From Dryocosmus kuriphilus (lineage: Eukaryota > Arthropoda > Insecta > Hymenoptera > Cynipidae): a stretch of 64,000 nucleotides of DNA. The DNA is taken from the NCBI GenBank assembly GCA_038277395.1, contig CM076193.1:81224627-81288626 (forward strand), read 5' to 3'. Below the pieces are notes generated by a model. It was not told the origin of the DNA, did no database searches, and saw only the letters and a program-made list of their open reading frames with translations. A program made the position numbers and the translations under genes. The stretch's first letter is position 1; each line of letters begins with the position of its first letter. Shown one piece after another: positions 45,358-55,662 of the stretch.

Positions 45358-46600
45358 AATTTTTACATTCTCATCAGAGAAGGTATTAGCTTTATGTAAA
45401 ATTTGACCTTCGCGGATTTCATGAAATCTCCACGTTTTGAGAGCCCCTGAGTCAGAAAAAACGGTTTTTACGACGGAGTCTGTTTGTCTGTTGTCGTCGT
45501 CGTTGTCGTCGTTGGCGTTGTCGTCATCTGTGGTCGCGATAACTTTTGAAGGACTAATTGGATTGGAGTGCGCTTTGGTAAACTTCTTTAAGGGGTAAAA
45601 AGAAAGGACGAGTTCGTTAACCAGCCGCTTTTGACCAACAGTTATGGTTTTATCCATCAAAAACGGTTTTCACAAAATCAAAAATCCATTTTCCGGCTAA
45701 ACTATAAGAGATACAAAAAAATGTAAGAAAGTAAAATTGTCCACCTTAAAAAATCTACAAATTTTGTCTTAACCTTTTTTGATAAAATGAGCGATTTTTG
45801 TTTTAATCAAGAAAACGCTATTAAAATTTAAAAATTCTGGTTTCCCGCCAAAATATTCAAGATACAAAAAAATAGTAAAGAATAAAGTTGTTCAATTAAA
45901 AAATATCTACAAATTTTGTTTCAACCATTTTTTGGTAAAATGCACGGTTTTGGTTTTAATCGATAAAACGTTATTAAAAATAAAAAATTTCAAATTTCCC
46001 GCCAAACTATGCAAGATGCGAAAAAAATGATAATAAACAAAGTTGTTCACCTCAAAAAGATCTATAAATTTGCTCTCTATCATTTTTTTGAGCAGACGCT
46101 TAGTTTTTGAGTTATTCGTGAAATATGTTATGAAATAAAAAGAAAACCACTTTTCAGCAAAACTATGCAAGATATGAGAAAATATTAACAAGCAGAATTG
46201 TTCACCCTGGAAAGAGCTGTAAAATTTATTTATAAGACTCATCGTCTTACTTTCAAGAATCGAAATCCTGTATTGTGAAAATTTTTAAAATCCCAAAAAA
46301 ACATTACCAATCTAAAATGTGTTTTAAAAAATGTAATTATCGAGCGCGAAGCGCGAGTGTCATGATGAGAATGTATTCCTTAAGGGCGATAGAGCCTTAA
46401 GTAAAATACTTCCTTTTGGAATTTTTTATTTAAAGGTTTATACGATCCACAAACACCGAGCGCGTAGCGCGAGGTGAATAATTTATCGAGCGCAAAGCGC
46501 GAGTGCCAACAGACGCGCGCCCCAGGCGCGTTCATACTTCGCGCGAAGCGCGCGATGAGAATGTGCCCGCCAAGCGGGCATATTTTTTTTGCTAAAAATA
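45358..46600 (+). repeat. Dispersed modular repeat, copy B, with GC-palindrome tail
   Basis: The head (ACATTCTCATC ... GAGAAGGTATTAG) is followed by TTCATGAAATCTCCACG, a GTCGTCGTCGTTG stretch and CAACAGTTATGGTTTTAT. Modules run from 45680 to 46330. The tail has AGCGCGAAGCGCGAG palindromes at 46336-46550 and a hairpin CTTAAGG-GCGATAGAG-CCTTAAG near 46379-46401. Minus-strand frames such as 45907-46242 are by-products. Confidence 0.82.
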
Positions 46601-47167
46601 GGCCGCTAAAAATACGCCATTTACCTCCATTTCGTACAAAGGGACAACTGAAGGATAATCGAGGGAAAAATAAGCAGATGTTAAGTAAACTCTGCTGTAA
46701 ATCAACACACCCACAACACTTCTAAACGAAGATAAAAAAAGAGCTCACTTTTCTGAAGACTTATTTAGTCGAGACTCGATAGACGTAAAAGTTCTTCAAT
46801 CCTGCAAAGTATTTCCACAGCAATAGAATCCTAGTCGTGAATTTTGACAAACTGTCGCCACATTTTCAAGTTTCACTAAAACACACATAATAACGATCTA
46901 CCCGGTAAATATTAATAATTTCATCAGTATATCTCGAAAAATTCCCTAACTCAAGAGTTTTACTGACCGTAAAGGCAACTTTGGAGTGCTTTCAAATGCG
47001 AGAGCGTCCCATGCGAAGTCCATAGGCTCCGGATCTCGCTCGCTATCGGAAAGTCCTGGACATTTTGATTGATTTTAATGGCCGTTACATTCACAGAGCG
47101 AGACATGAGGCCGAGTAGAGAAAAAATAAGCGACGATTTTCTGGCCCGAAAGATCAGAGAACGACGA
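46601..47167. other. Spacer, no gene recognised
   Basis: A 70-codon minus-strand frame at 46960-47172 has no recognised motif. It could be a fragment of host sequence, but nothing supports that. Confidence 0.5.
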
Positions 47168-49097
47168 CTCAATTCTTTATGAATTATAAGAATTAAAAAA
47201 AAAAAAATGTTTGGGAAGACATCTACCAGAAGTACATACTGTGCAAAATTGATTTGATTAACACAGATATTTCTGGATCAAGCATATGCGCATTATCCAC
47301 AAAAAGGAGATGTAATTGCACAAAAACAACTTATAACAGCAAATGCATACATCAATTTTTCCATAACCCCAAACCTAAAAACCCCAAATCCAGCAATCCC
47401 AAACCAATAAACTCCAAACCCATAAACCCAAAACCTATAAACCCCAAACCCATAAACTCCAAACCCATAAATCCCAAACCTATAAACCCCAAACCCATCA
47501 ATCCCAAACCCATAAACCTCAAACCTATAAACCCCAAACCTATCAATCCCAAACCCATAAACCCCAAATCTATAAGCCCCAAACGCATCAATCCCAAACC
47601 TATAAATGCCAAACCCATAAATCCCAAATCTCTAAAGCCCAAACCCATCAATCCCAAACCCATAAACCCCAAACCCGTAAACCTCAAACCTATAAACCCC
47701 AAACCCATCAATCCCAAACCCATAAGCCCCAAGCCTATAAACTTCAAACCTATAAAGCACAAACCCATCAATCCCAACCCCATAAACCCCAAACCCATAC
47801 CCCTCAGACCTACAAACCCCAAACCCATAAACTCCAAAGCCATAAACACTAGACTAAAAAAGCTCAAACAGATAAACCCCAAACCCAAACAGATAAACCC
47901 CAAATCCACAAATGTGAAACCTATAAACCCGAAACCCAAAAACTCTAGACATATAAATCCCAAACCCATAAACCCAAGATCTATAAAGCTTAGTTTTATA
48001 AGCCTCAAACGTATAAAGTCTAGATTTACAAACCCCAAACCTATAAACCTCAAACACATATACCCCAAAACCATAAACCCCAAACCCGTAAATCCTAAAC
48101 ATATAAACCACAAACACATTTGTGAGGTTTATGGATTTGGGGTTTATGGGTTTGGGATTGATGGGTTTGGGACTTATAGATTTGGGGTTTATGTGTTTGA
48201 GGTTTATGAGTTTGGAATTCATAGGTTTGCGATTGATGGGTTTGGGGTTTATAAATTTTGGTTTTATGGGTTTGGGATTGATGCATTTGGGGTTTATAGA
48301 TTTGGGGTTCATGGGTTTGGGATTGATGGGTTTGGGGTTTGTAGGTTTGCGGTTTATGGGTTTGGGGTTTATGGGTGTTTGGGATTGATGGGTTTGGAAT
48401 TTATGCATGGGGTATATGTGCTTGAGGTTTATAGGTTTGGTATTTGTAAATCTAGACTTTATACGTTTGAAGCTTATAACTGGTTTATGGGTTTGGGATT
48501 TATATGTGTAGGCTTTATGGGTTCTGGGTTTGTAGGTTTCACATTTGTGGGTTTGGGGTTTATGGGTTTGGATTTTTTAGTCTAGTGTTTATGGCTTTGG
48601 TGTTTATGCGTTTGGGGTTTGTAGGTCTGAGGGGTATGGGTTTGGGGTTTATGAGTTTGGGATTGATGGGTTTGTGGCTTACAGGTTTAAGATTTATGGG
48701 TTTGAGGTTTATGGGTTTGGCATTGATGGTTTTGGGGTTTATGGATTTGGGGTTTATGGGCTTGGGGTTTATGGGTTTGGGGTTTATAGGTTTGAGGTTT
48801 ATGTGTTTGGGGTTTATGGGTTTGGGATTGATGGGTTTGGGGTTTATGGGTTTGGGGTTTACGGGCTTGGGATTGGTGGATTTGGGGTTTGTAGGCTAGG
48901 GGTTATGGAAAAATGGATGTATGCATTTGCTGTTATAAGTTGCTTTTATGCAATGACATCCCTTTTTTATGGATAATGCGTATATGCTTAATCCAAAAAT
49001 TTCTGTGTTAATCAAATCAATTTTGCACAGTTTGTACCTCTAGTAGACGTTTTCCCAAACATTAAAAAAAAATTTTTATGATTCATAGAGAATTGAG
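47168..49097. mobile_element. 1.93-kb palindrome built of 15-bp C-rich / G-rich arrays
   Basis: The outer arms (47168-47370 and 48898-49097) are inverted copies sharing CTCAATTCT, AATGTTTGGGAA, TGCAAAATTGATTTGATTAA and GATGTAT-like words. Inside, 47371-48119 is a tandem array of CCCAAACCCATAAAC variants. 48122-48898 is the inverse (GTTTATGGGTTTGGG variants). The symmetry centre is near 48120. Unit variants include ATAAAC/ATCAAT swaps. The G-rich strand switches at the centre. No transposase or target duplication was found. Confidence 0.92.
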
Positions 49098-49227
49098 CTT
49101 TCACTAGATTTTTGCCCATTTTCGGCCATTGTGCGGCGGCTCATGAAAATGAGTTTTCAACACGGCGGTTCATGAAAATGGCCGGCAAATGCAGCACTAG
49201 ACAATAAATAGACATATACTACATGGA

Positions 49228-50512
49228 ATGAGAAGTCCCGAGCCTCACAAGAAAAAAAAAAAAATTAATTTTTTACCTTAAAACCTTTGTTATTCTTCAG
49301 TGTACTCTCCATTTAAAGTAATGCACTTATTCCAGCGGTCCTCCAACATTTCGATACCTTTCGAAAAAAATGATTTATCGAGACTTTCAAAATACGCCTC
49401 TGTTTCGGCCATGAATTCAGCATTCGACGAAAATTTCTTTCCCTGAAGAAACCTTTTCAAGTTTGGGAACAAATGGTAGTCGCTGGGGGCCATATCTGGT
49501 GAATACGGAGGATGCTTAACCAATTGGTAGCGCAATTCGCTCAGTTTGGCCGTCGTTCTCATCGATGAATGTGCTGGTGCGTTATCGTGGTGATACAGCA
49601 CTTTCTTCCTTGCCATGTGCGGCCGTTTTTTTAAAATTTCTTCCTTTAAACGATCCAGTTGAGCAACGTAGTAGTCACACGTGATGGTTTTTCCCTTTTC
49701 CAAATATTCAATCATGATTATTCCTCTTGCATCACAAAAAAAACACTTGCCATAACCTTCCCGGCCAACTGTTGCGTCTTTGGACGCTTCGGACGGCTGC
49801 TACCTGCTTCCAACCACTCTGCAGACTGTCTGATGGACTCAGGAGTGTAATAATGAATCCAGGATCGTCCATCGTCACGAATCGACGCAAAAAGTCCTTT
49901 TTTTTTTCTTTGGAACAAGGCCAAATTACGCTCGGAATATTCAACACGTTGCTGCTTCTGGTCCGGTGTGGGCAAACGCGGCACCCATCTTGCGATCAGC
50001 TTTTTCATCCCCAAATGTTCATGCAAAATATTGCTAACGCGTTCTATCGATATACCCACGGCCTCTGCTATTTCACGCAACTTTGCTTTCCGATCATTCA
50101 AAACGATCAAATGGATTTTTTGTTTGTTTGCCGGTGTGGTGACCTCAGAGGGCCGTCCACTGCGTTGAGCATCATCGGTGCTGGTACGACCACGTTTGAA
50201 GTCCGCAAACCAGCGTTTTACGGTTGCAGTTGATGGTGCGGATGTTGGATAGCATTTATCTAACCACTCCTTGGCCTGGACGGTGTTTTTTCCCATTAAA
50301 AAACAGTGTTTTATTAAAACCCGAAACTCGTCTCTTTCCATCGTTCGCGAGAAACCAAAGCTTGTCTGACACAATTAGCTGTTATTCGAAAACTAATGCA
50401 CGCAATGTCACGAAACTCAAGGTGGTGCTGTCTAAAGGCTGGTTCTCAACGAAAACATACATGGTTTAATCCTAGTGGCGACATCTCTGTGTGAGGCTCG
50501 GGACTTCTCATT
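49228..50512 (-). mobile_element. mariner (Tc1/mariner, D,D34D) transposon, inactive
   Basis: Terminal inverted repeats ATGAGAAGTCCCGAGCCTCA and its inverse bound about 1285 bp holding one mariner transposase. ACATG occurs just outside each end; an exact TA duplication is no longer clear. The transposase has three frame breaks. Confidence 0.92.
49290..50341 (-). pseudogene. mariner transposase, three frame breaks
   Basis: ATG at 50341 begins MERDEFRVLIKHCFLMGK, the paired-like DNA-binding region, with VKRWFADFKRGRTSTDD, RSGRPSEV and ISIERVSNILHEHLGMKKL. Near 49900 an extra base in an A run shifts frame, and a lost base in the block at 49862-49875 restores it, so the first catalytic Asp block (MDD in the alternative frame) is scrambled. 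An extra base in an eight-A run (plus strand, 49735-49742) ends that frame. The next ORF (49715-49290) has HHDNAPAH and PSDYHLF, 34 residues between the Asp pair. Confidence 0.9.
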
Positions 50513-50754
50513 ACATGTGGTATGTCACGTACGCTTCAATGTTGTAAAAAACGACTGAGTCTTATGATTTTTGGAATTTTTTTACGCGTGAGATGACTGG
50601 TGGATGAATTGATGTCGAACACTGTCGAAAATAGATTTCGCAGTCTGCCATTTTCTTTCATTCTACGGCTGTGCAATTCTAGCCTGCCCTTTTCAAATAT
50701 GATAGATTTAAATTCAAAATTTATATTATACAAATATATAATAAAAAATCTGCT

Positions 50755-51363
50755 CACTTCGTTCGCACATTCTCATCACGCGCTTCGCTCGCAAGATTGA
50801 GCATGCCTAGGGCGCGCGATCTGGTGGTCGTCGCACTTCGCGCTCCGATATATTTGAACCTCGCGCTTCGCGCTCGGATATTTTTGGTCCTAGCATTTCG
50901 TGCTCGGTTTTCATTACTTGTGTCTTAAACTTTCAAAACACCTACTTTTAATAAAATTATTAAACCTGTATTTTGTTAAAAATTTAAAACAAAATTATTT
51001 TACTCAAGCCTCTATCAGCCTTAAGGAATACATTCTCATCACGACACTCGCGCTTCGCGCTCGACAGTCAATTTAAAAAAAAAATCCATTTTCAATTAGT
51101 AAAGTTTCTTTGTGGTTTTCTAAATTTTAACAATACAGGTTCTCGATTCTTAAAAGGAAAACGATGAGTCTTATAAAAAATAAGATAAACAATCCTGCTT
51201 GTTAATATTTTCTCGTATCTCGCATAGTTTTGCTGAAAAGTGGATTTGTTTGTATTTAATAATAACATATTTCGCGAATAATTCAAAGACATGCGTCTTT
51301 ACAAAAAAATGAAAGACAGAAAATTTGTAGATCTTTTTGAGGTGAACAACGTATATTTCGTGT
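50755..51363 (-). repeat. Dispersed modular repeat, copy C, tail half
   Basis: Read on the minus strand this is the end of a copy: modules at 51363-51065, then the tail with CTCGCGCTTCGCGC words (plus strand) at 51043-51065 and 50770-50900. The tail hairpin is near 51005-51030, with a wobble pair. Its head half lies beyond the CsRn1-like element at 59675-60170. Confidence 0.78.
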
Positions 51364-51367
51364 CTTG

Positions 51368-51774
51368 TGTGGAGATTTATTCATTTCTGCTAGAACGCTG
51401 CTCAACGCCATGTTGCGCATGCGGGGTCAGAGCTACGAGACTCGCGCCTTTGCTGTGCATCGGCACGAACGGAGAGTCGAGCCGCCAGTCTGCTTTGCCT
51501 AGCGCCATGAGTAAGTGGTCGTACTCATGTACGCACACTTTGTACTAGGGACGTTTCCCTTACATAATGTGTAACCATTAAACTCATGTTTGTCAATTAA
51601 ATGTTGTGTTTCTTCGTCCGAATTATTATCTTCCTTCTGATGACTTTATATGGGAACCTCTCAACGCTGCTACGCAGATTCGTTGGTGTTTGGTAAACTC
51701 CCGTTTTGAGTAGCAGAATTCAAAGTCTGGGAATATAGCTAAATTCCCATAACCAACAACAAAAAACCCCCATA
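51368..51774 (+). repeat. 5' LTR of the CsRn1-like element
   Basis: It starts TGTGGAGATTTATTC and ends AACCCCCATA. It shares CGCTAGAACGCTGCTC-type, GGTCAGAGCTACGAGACTCG and TAGGGACGTTTCCC segments with 58683-59670. The exact first base is uncertain by two, because TGTG is repeated. Confidence 0.9.
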
Positions 51775-51775
51775 C

Positions 51776-51785
51776 TGGTGACCCC
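51776..51785 (+). other. Primer-binding site, tRNA-Trp type
   Basis: TGGTGACCCC one base after the LTR is complementary to the 3' end of tRNA-Trp. The match beyond the tenth base is weak. Confidence 0.7.
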
Positions 51786-51989
51786 TACACTGGATAGCTA
51801 CGTTTCTACGCTGAAGTTACGCTACACAAACGAACGTTCTCAGTCGATCTACTAAAAAGGATGAACTTCAAACCTGAAAATTAAAAATTTGGCCGGCGTC
51901 GTATGACGTCATAGGCAACGCAGACACTCAACAAGATGGATGCCGGATTCAAATTTTTGGCGTCATGAAGCCGACGCCATCGGCACTTC

Positions 51990-52310
51990 CAATATCTTCG
52001 AAGTAGAGTTCCACTCCACCACAATACGCCTGCTAAGTTGTAGTGTGAGGCTGCACTTCGTATAAAATATTATCCGAAGCAGAGTTCACTCCGCCACAAA
52101 ACCCCTGCTAAAGTTGTGGCGTGAGGCTACACTTCGTAGCAATTTTCATCCGAAGCAGAATTCACTCCGCCACAATACTCCTGCTAAATCTGTGGTGTGA
52201 GGCTCCACTTCCCATCAACTTTCAACTGAACCAGAACTCACTCCGCCACAATATTCCTGCTAAAGTTGTGGCGAGAGGCTGCCCTTCGCATCAATTGTCT
52301 ACAGGAACTT
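51990..52310 (+). repeat. Leader tandem repeat, ~81-bp unit, four copies
   Basis: Each unit contains CTCCGCCACAA (first copy CTCCACCACAA), CCTGCTAAAG and TTGTGGCGTGAGGCT or variants, recurring about every 81 bp. CGCCACAA and TTGTGGCG can pair, so every unit forms a small hairpin in RNA. It lies in the leader between the primer site and gag. Confidence 0.88.
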
Positions 52311-52740
52311 CGAAAGCAGCAATAACACTTTTTCGATCACTGACCATAAGTCTTACATGTATTTTGAGAAGCCGCAGATTTTTGTACTTCGCTTTCAGCG
52401 AGCGGCAAGTGAATTTTAAATCATATTCGTGAACTCTATTCCTGTCATCGCGATTATTTTGCTCATATATTATCGTACATTCGTCCTTATATGCAAATTT
52501 TAAATAGTTTACGTTCAGGGGTGACGCCGTTTCATGTCCCTTTTACAATAATCGAAATTAAAACGGAGTGTTCGAGGGATTTTCCTCACCTAGTTCCACG
52601 GGAATTTTCTATTACTACGGGAACAATTTATTCTTCACCATCGGCGCTATTTCAAGTTTTTTTTTTTTTATTCACACAATCGCGATTTCCTGCCGGTGCT
52701 CTACTGAATTACCTCTTATTATTCCGGAACTTTTTAAATT

Positions 52741-53575
52741 CTAAAAGGGAGCAACAAAATCGCCGACCTGCAGCGCGATCTGGCATCGCTACGGTCGGAA
52801 AACCCACGCGTGGATTCATATCAGATTCCCAAGATGCCTAAATTCATCGAAGCCGAACCGAACCTATGGTTCATGCAGGTAGAAAGCTCCATCGCTAACG
52901 TTAGAATAACCTCCGAAACTACCAAGGCCGACCACGTAATTGCACAAATAGAACCGCAAGTCACTAAAACAATTCGTGACATTCTGTTAATGGAGCCGAG
53001 ACCGGACGACATCTACAAGCTAATAAAAAACCGCATTATCCAAGTTTACGCTACCTCCGGGGAAACTCGCTTTTAAACGGACAGGTCCTAAGCAGCGAGA
53101 AACCGTCGGTAATTTTAGCTCGTCTGCGCGCGCTTAATGATAGCCAGTGCAATGATGATATTATCAAGTCCATTTTCTCGGCCAGTTACCAAGCAATATT
53201 TGCCTCCTACTTGTGTCGACAAATATTACTAATTTGGAACAAATTGCGGACATCACCGACAAAATGCCCGATGCCAAATTATTCGCAAATCCGGATACGT
53301 TTCACTTTCTTGCATAGAATCCACTAAATCGAGCGCACTCGACGCACTAACTGCGGAGATTGCTTCGCTAAAAGGCAAATTAAATAATCTTTCCGGGAAT
53401 TCTTCGCGTAATCGCGCCCGTCCACAATCGCCTCACCAAAACGTTCGCAGCAAATCTAAAAATCGGGATTCTGCAAAGCTGTGTTGGTATCACGAGAAAT
53501 ACAAAACCAAATCAAATAAACGCATCAAACCCTGCGCTTCTGTTGCCAAAAACTTGTCGCCTTCGGGAAACTAAC
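52741..53575 (+). pseudogene. gag: Gag of the CsRn1-like element, broken
   Basis: The frame carries IADLQRDLASLRSENPRV, then KFIEAEPNLWFMQVESSI, ITSETTKADHVIAQIEP and IKNRIIQVYATSGETRF, ending at 53076. A shifted frame goes on with LARLRALNDSQC and, near 53470, KLCWYHEKYKTKSNKRIKPC, the Cys/His segment that ends this type of Gag. The 'PxFWxxxPxLWFxQVE' opening is characteristic of the clade. Multiple breaks. Confidence 0.85.
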
Positions 53576-53609
53576 CTCGCCTCACCACCTGGAGACAGTG
53601 GGTGTAGGC

Positions 53610-55081
53610 TAGGGTGGCTCAAAATGACTTTTTTTTTTTGACGACGCACCCCCCTATTTTGTGAGATTTCCGGAGAAAATATTCCCTATTTTTTTGTTTT
53701 TTTTGTTTTTCTTTGATTTTTAGTGCTGCCTCAAGGGCCCCGAAAAAAACATGGGATTTTACATGGGAAAATGGTGATTTTTAGAAAAATGAGCTACAAA
53801 TTTCTGGGTTTATAGTTAGCTTTCGGGACATTATCAGAACTTTTTGGGGAGTCTTTAAGGAATAATTTCTGATAAACAACTTTAAATTTGCACCCCCCCT
53901 AAGTGTATTTTTTTCAGATTGGCTCTATTACGGACTATTTACGGAAGGTACAAAATATCAACCATTTTCTTTGGGAAAAAATTGTTGCATCAAACGGAAA
54001 TTGCTTAAAGAAACACAAATTTGTTGCAATAATGGTAGCATAACATTTGATTTTTGTAAATATTTAATTTTAAGCAACAAGGTTGAGCAAATTAGAAAAA
54101 ACTAGAGTACTCCACCGGTTTTTTTGAGAAAGTTATAAATAAATAACATAAACTTGTTTAAACAAATACAAATTTGTTACAATGATGATAGCATAACATT
54201 AGATTTTTGTAAATATTTAATTTTAAGCGACAAGTTTGAGCAAATTAAAAAAAACTAGAGTCCTCCACCGTTTTTTTTTTTTTTTGTGAAAGTTACAAAT
54301 AAATAATATAAAATTGTTTAAACAAAAACAAATTTGTTGCAAAAATAGTATCATGCCATCTGATTTTCGTGTATATTTAATTTCAAACGTCAAGGTGGAG
54401 CAAATTTAAAAAAACTAGAGGTCTGTACCTGTTTTTTGGAGAAAGTTGAAAACAAATAATAATAAATTGTTTTTAAACAATTTAAAACCACTTGAAACAT
54501 AAATGAGTATCCTCGAAAATGGCTTAGTGTCTGGTTAAACGCAAAAAATGACCTCGTAATGTGCTGTCACGAAAAAGAAGATTATTTAAACAAATATAAA
54601 TTGTTTAAACAATTAAAAATTAGCTGCCAAATGATAGAAAATATTTGTCTTTTTGAGTAATAACAAGTTATAGTGCGAAAATGGAAAAAAAAAACTCTTT
54701 TATGCCAATTTCGGTCAAAATTCTGCATTTCTGTTTTTCGGGGCATTTTTGAGGCTCTGCTGAAGGGGGTAGGGGGCGTGAAAATTTTAAGTTGTTTATC
54801 AGAAATTATTCCTTGAAGACTCCCTAAAAAGTTCTGATAAGGTCCCGAAAGCTAACTATAAACCCAGAAATTTGTACCTCATTTTTCTAAAAATCACCAT
54901 TTTCCCATGTAAAATCCCATGTATTTTTCGGGGCCCTTGAGGCAGCACTAAAAATAAAAAAAAAATATAAAAAAAAATAAAAAAATAGGGAATTATTTTC
55001 TCCGGAAACCTCACAAAATAGGGGGGTGCGTGGGTCCCTATCATTAAAAAAATTTTTCCAATGCATTTTTGAGCCATTCGA
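53610..55081. mobile_element. hAT-like foldback element with internal tandem repeats
   Basis: An 8-bp duplication GTGTAGGC lies at 53602-53609 and 55082-55089. The ends are TAGGGTGGCTCAAAATG and, reversed, TCGAATGGCTCAAAAATG. The outer ~300 bp arms are inverted copies (CCCCCCTATTTTGTGAG, GGGGCCC, GAAAGCTAACTATAAACCCA). Inside are at least three units of about 125-145 bp sharing ACAAATTTGTTGCAA and GAGCAAATTARAAAAAACTAGAG. The 8-bp duplication and TAGGG start suggest hAT. No transposase is present. Confidence 0.85.
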
Positions 55082-55662
55082 GTGTAGGCAGTAAATCTAA
55101 ACGTCTCCATATTCGCGACCGACACTCCGGATTAACTTTCCTCGTGGACACCGGGTCGAATATATCAATTCTGCCGCTCAAAGCTAACGCAAAAGCAAAA
55201 CCGATAGAATTGATTCTGTTCGCTGCGAACGATTCGCGCATTTCTACGTTTGGAGACAGACGATTAGCACTAGATCTCAATCTTCGTCGCAATATTATTT
55301 GGAATTTTTGTATAGCAGCAATCCCCTGCCCCATTATAGGGGCAGACCTGCTTGCTCACTACGGATTATTGGTTGATCTGCGACATCGCAGATTAATTGA
55401 CACCACAACCGGTCTTGCGACTCACGGTGTACTTCGAAATGTTTTTCACTCTAGCATAAGCTCGGTGAATAGTACATCCGCATACTCACAGATACTTCTT
55501 GAGTTTCCTGAGATCACCGGGTTAGAACAGACGTATTCTCAATTGCCCGAAAATGTGCACCATCACATTCTTACAACTGGCCCACCACTAGCCGAGCGCG
55601 TCCGCCGTTTAAACCCGGAGAAACTCGCTGCGGCTGGGAAACAGTTTCAATACGAAGTCTAA
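55079..55662 (+). pseudogene. Protease and RT lead-in of the CsRn1-like element
   Basis: After the foldback the frame reads SKRLHIRDRHSGLTFLVDTG: a complete aspartic protease active site follows a conserved R-L-x-I-x-D-R. CPIIGADLLAHYGLLVDLRH is the C-terminal hydrophobic block. HHILTTGPPLAERVRRLNPE leads to RT. It stops at 55662; RT continues in another frame, so the polyprotein is broken. Confidence 0.9.

Noticed and set aside
47254..48585. 443-codon frame with KPINPKPINPKP repeats, plus opposing 255- and 184-codon frames
   Set aside because: All frames are open because the DNA is a 15-bp tandem repeat (a multiple of three) in a palindrome; both strands give similar ORFs.
49727..50233. 168-codon plus-strand ORF
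   Set aside because: Shadow of the mariner transposase.
52121..52841. 103- and 116-codon plus-strand ORFs ahead of Gag
   Set aside because: The first covers the leader tandem repeat; the second is out of frame with the Gag blocks, and neither has a recognised motif.
54856..55334. 89- and 96-codon minus-strand ORFs
   Set aside because: They cover the arm of the foldback element and the reverse of the CsRn1-like protease.
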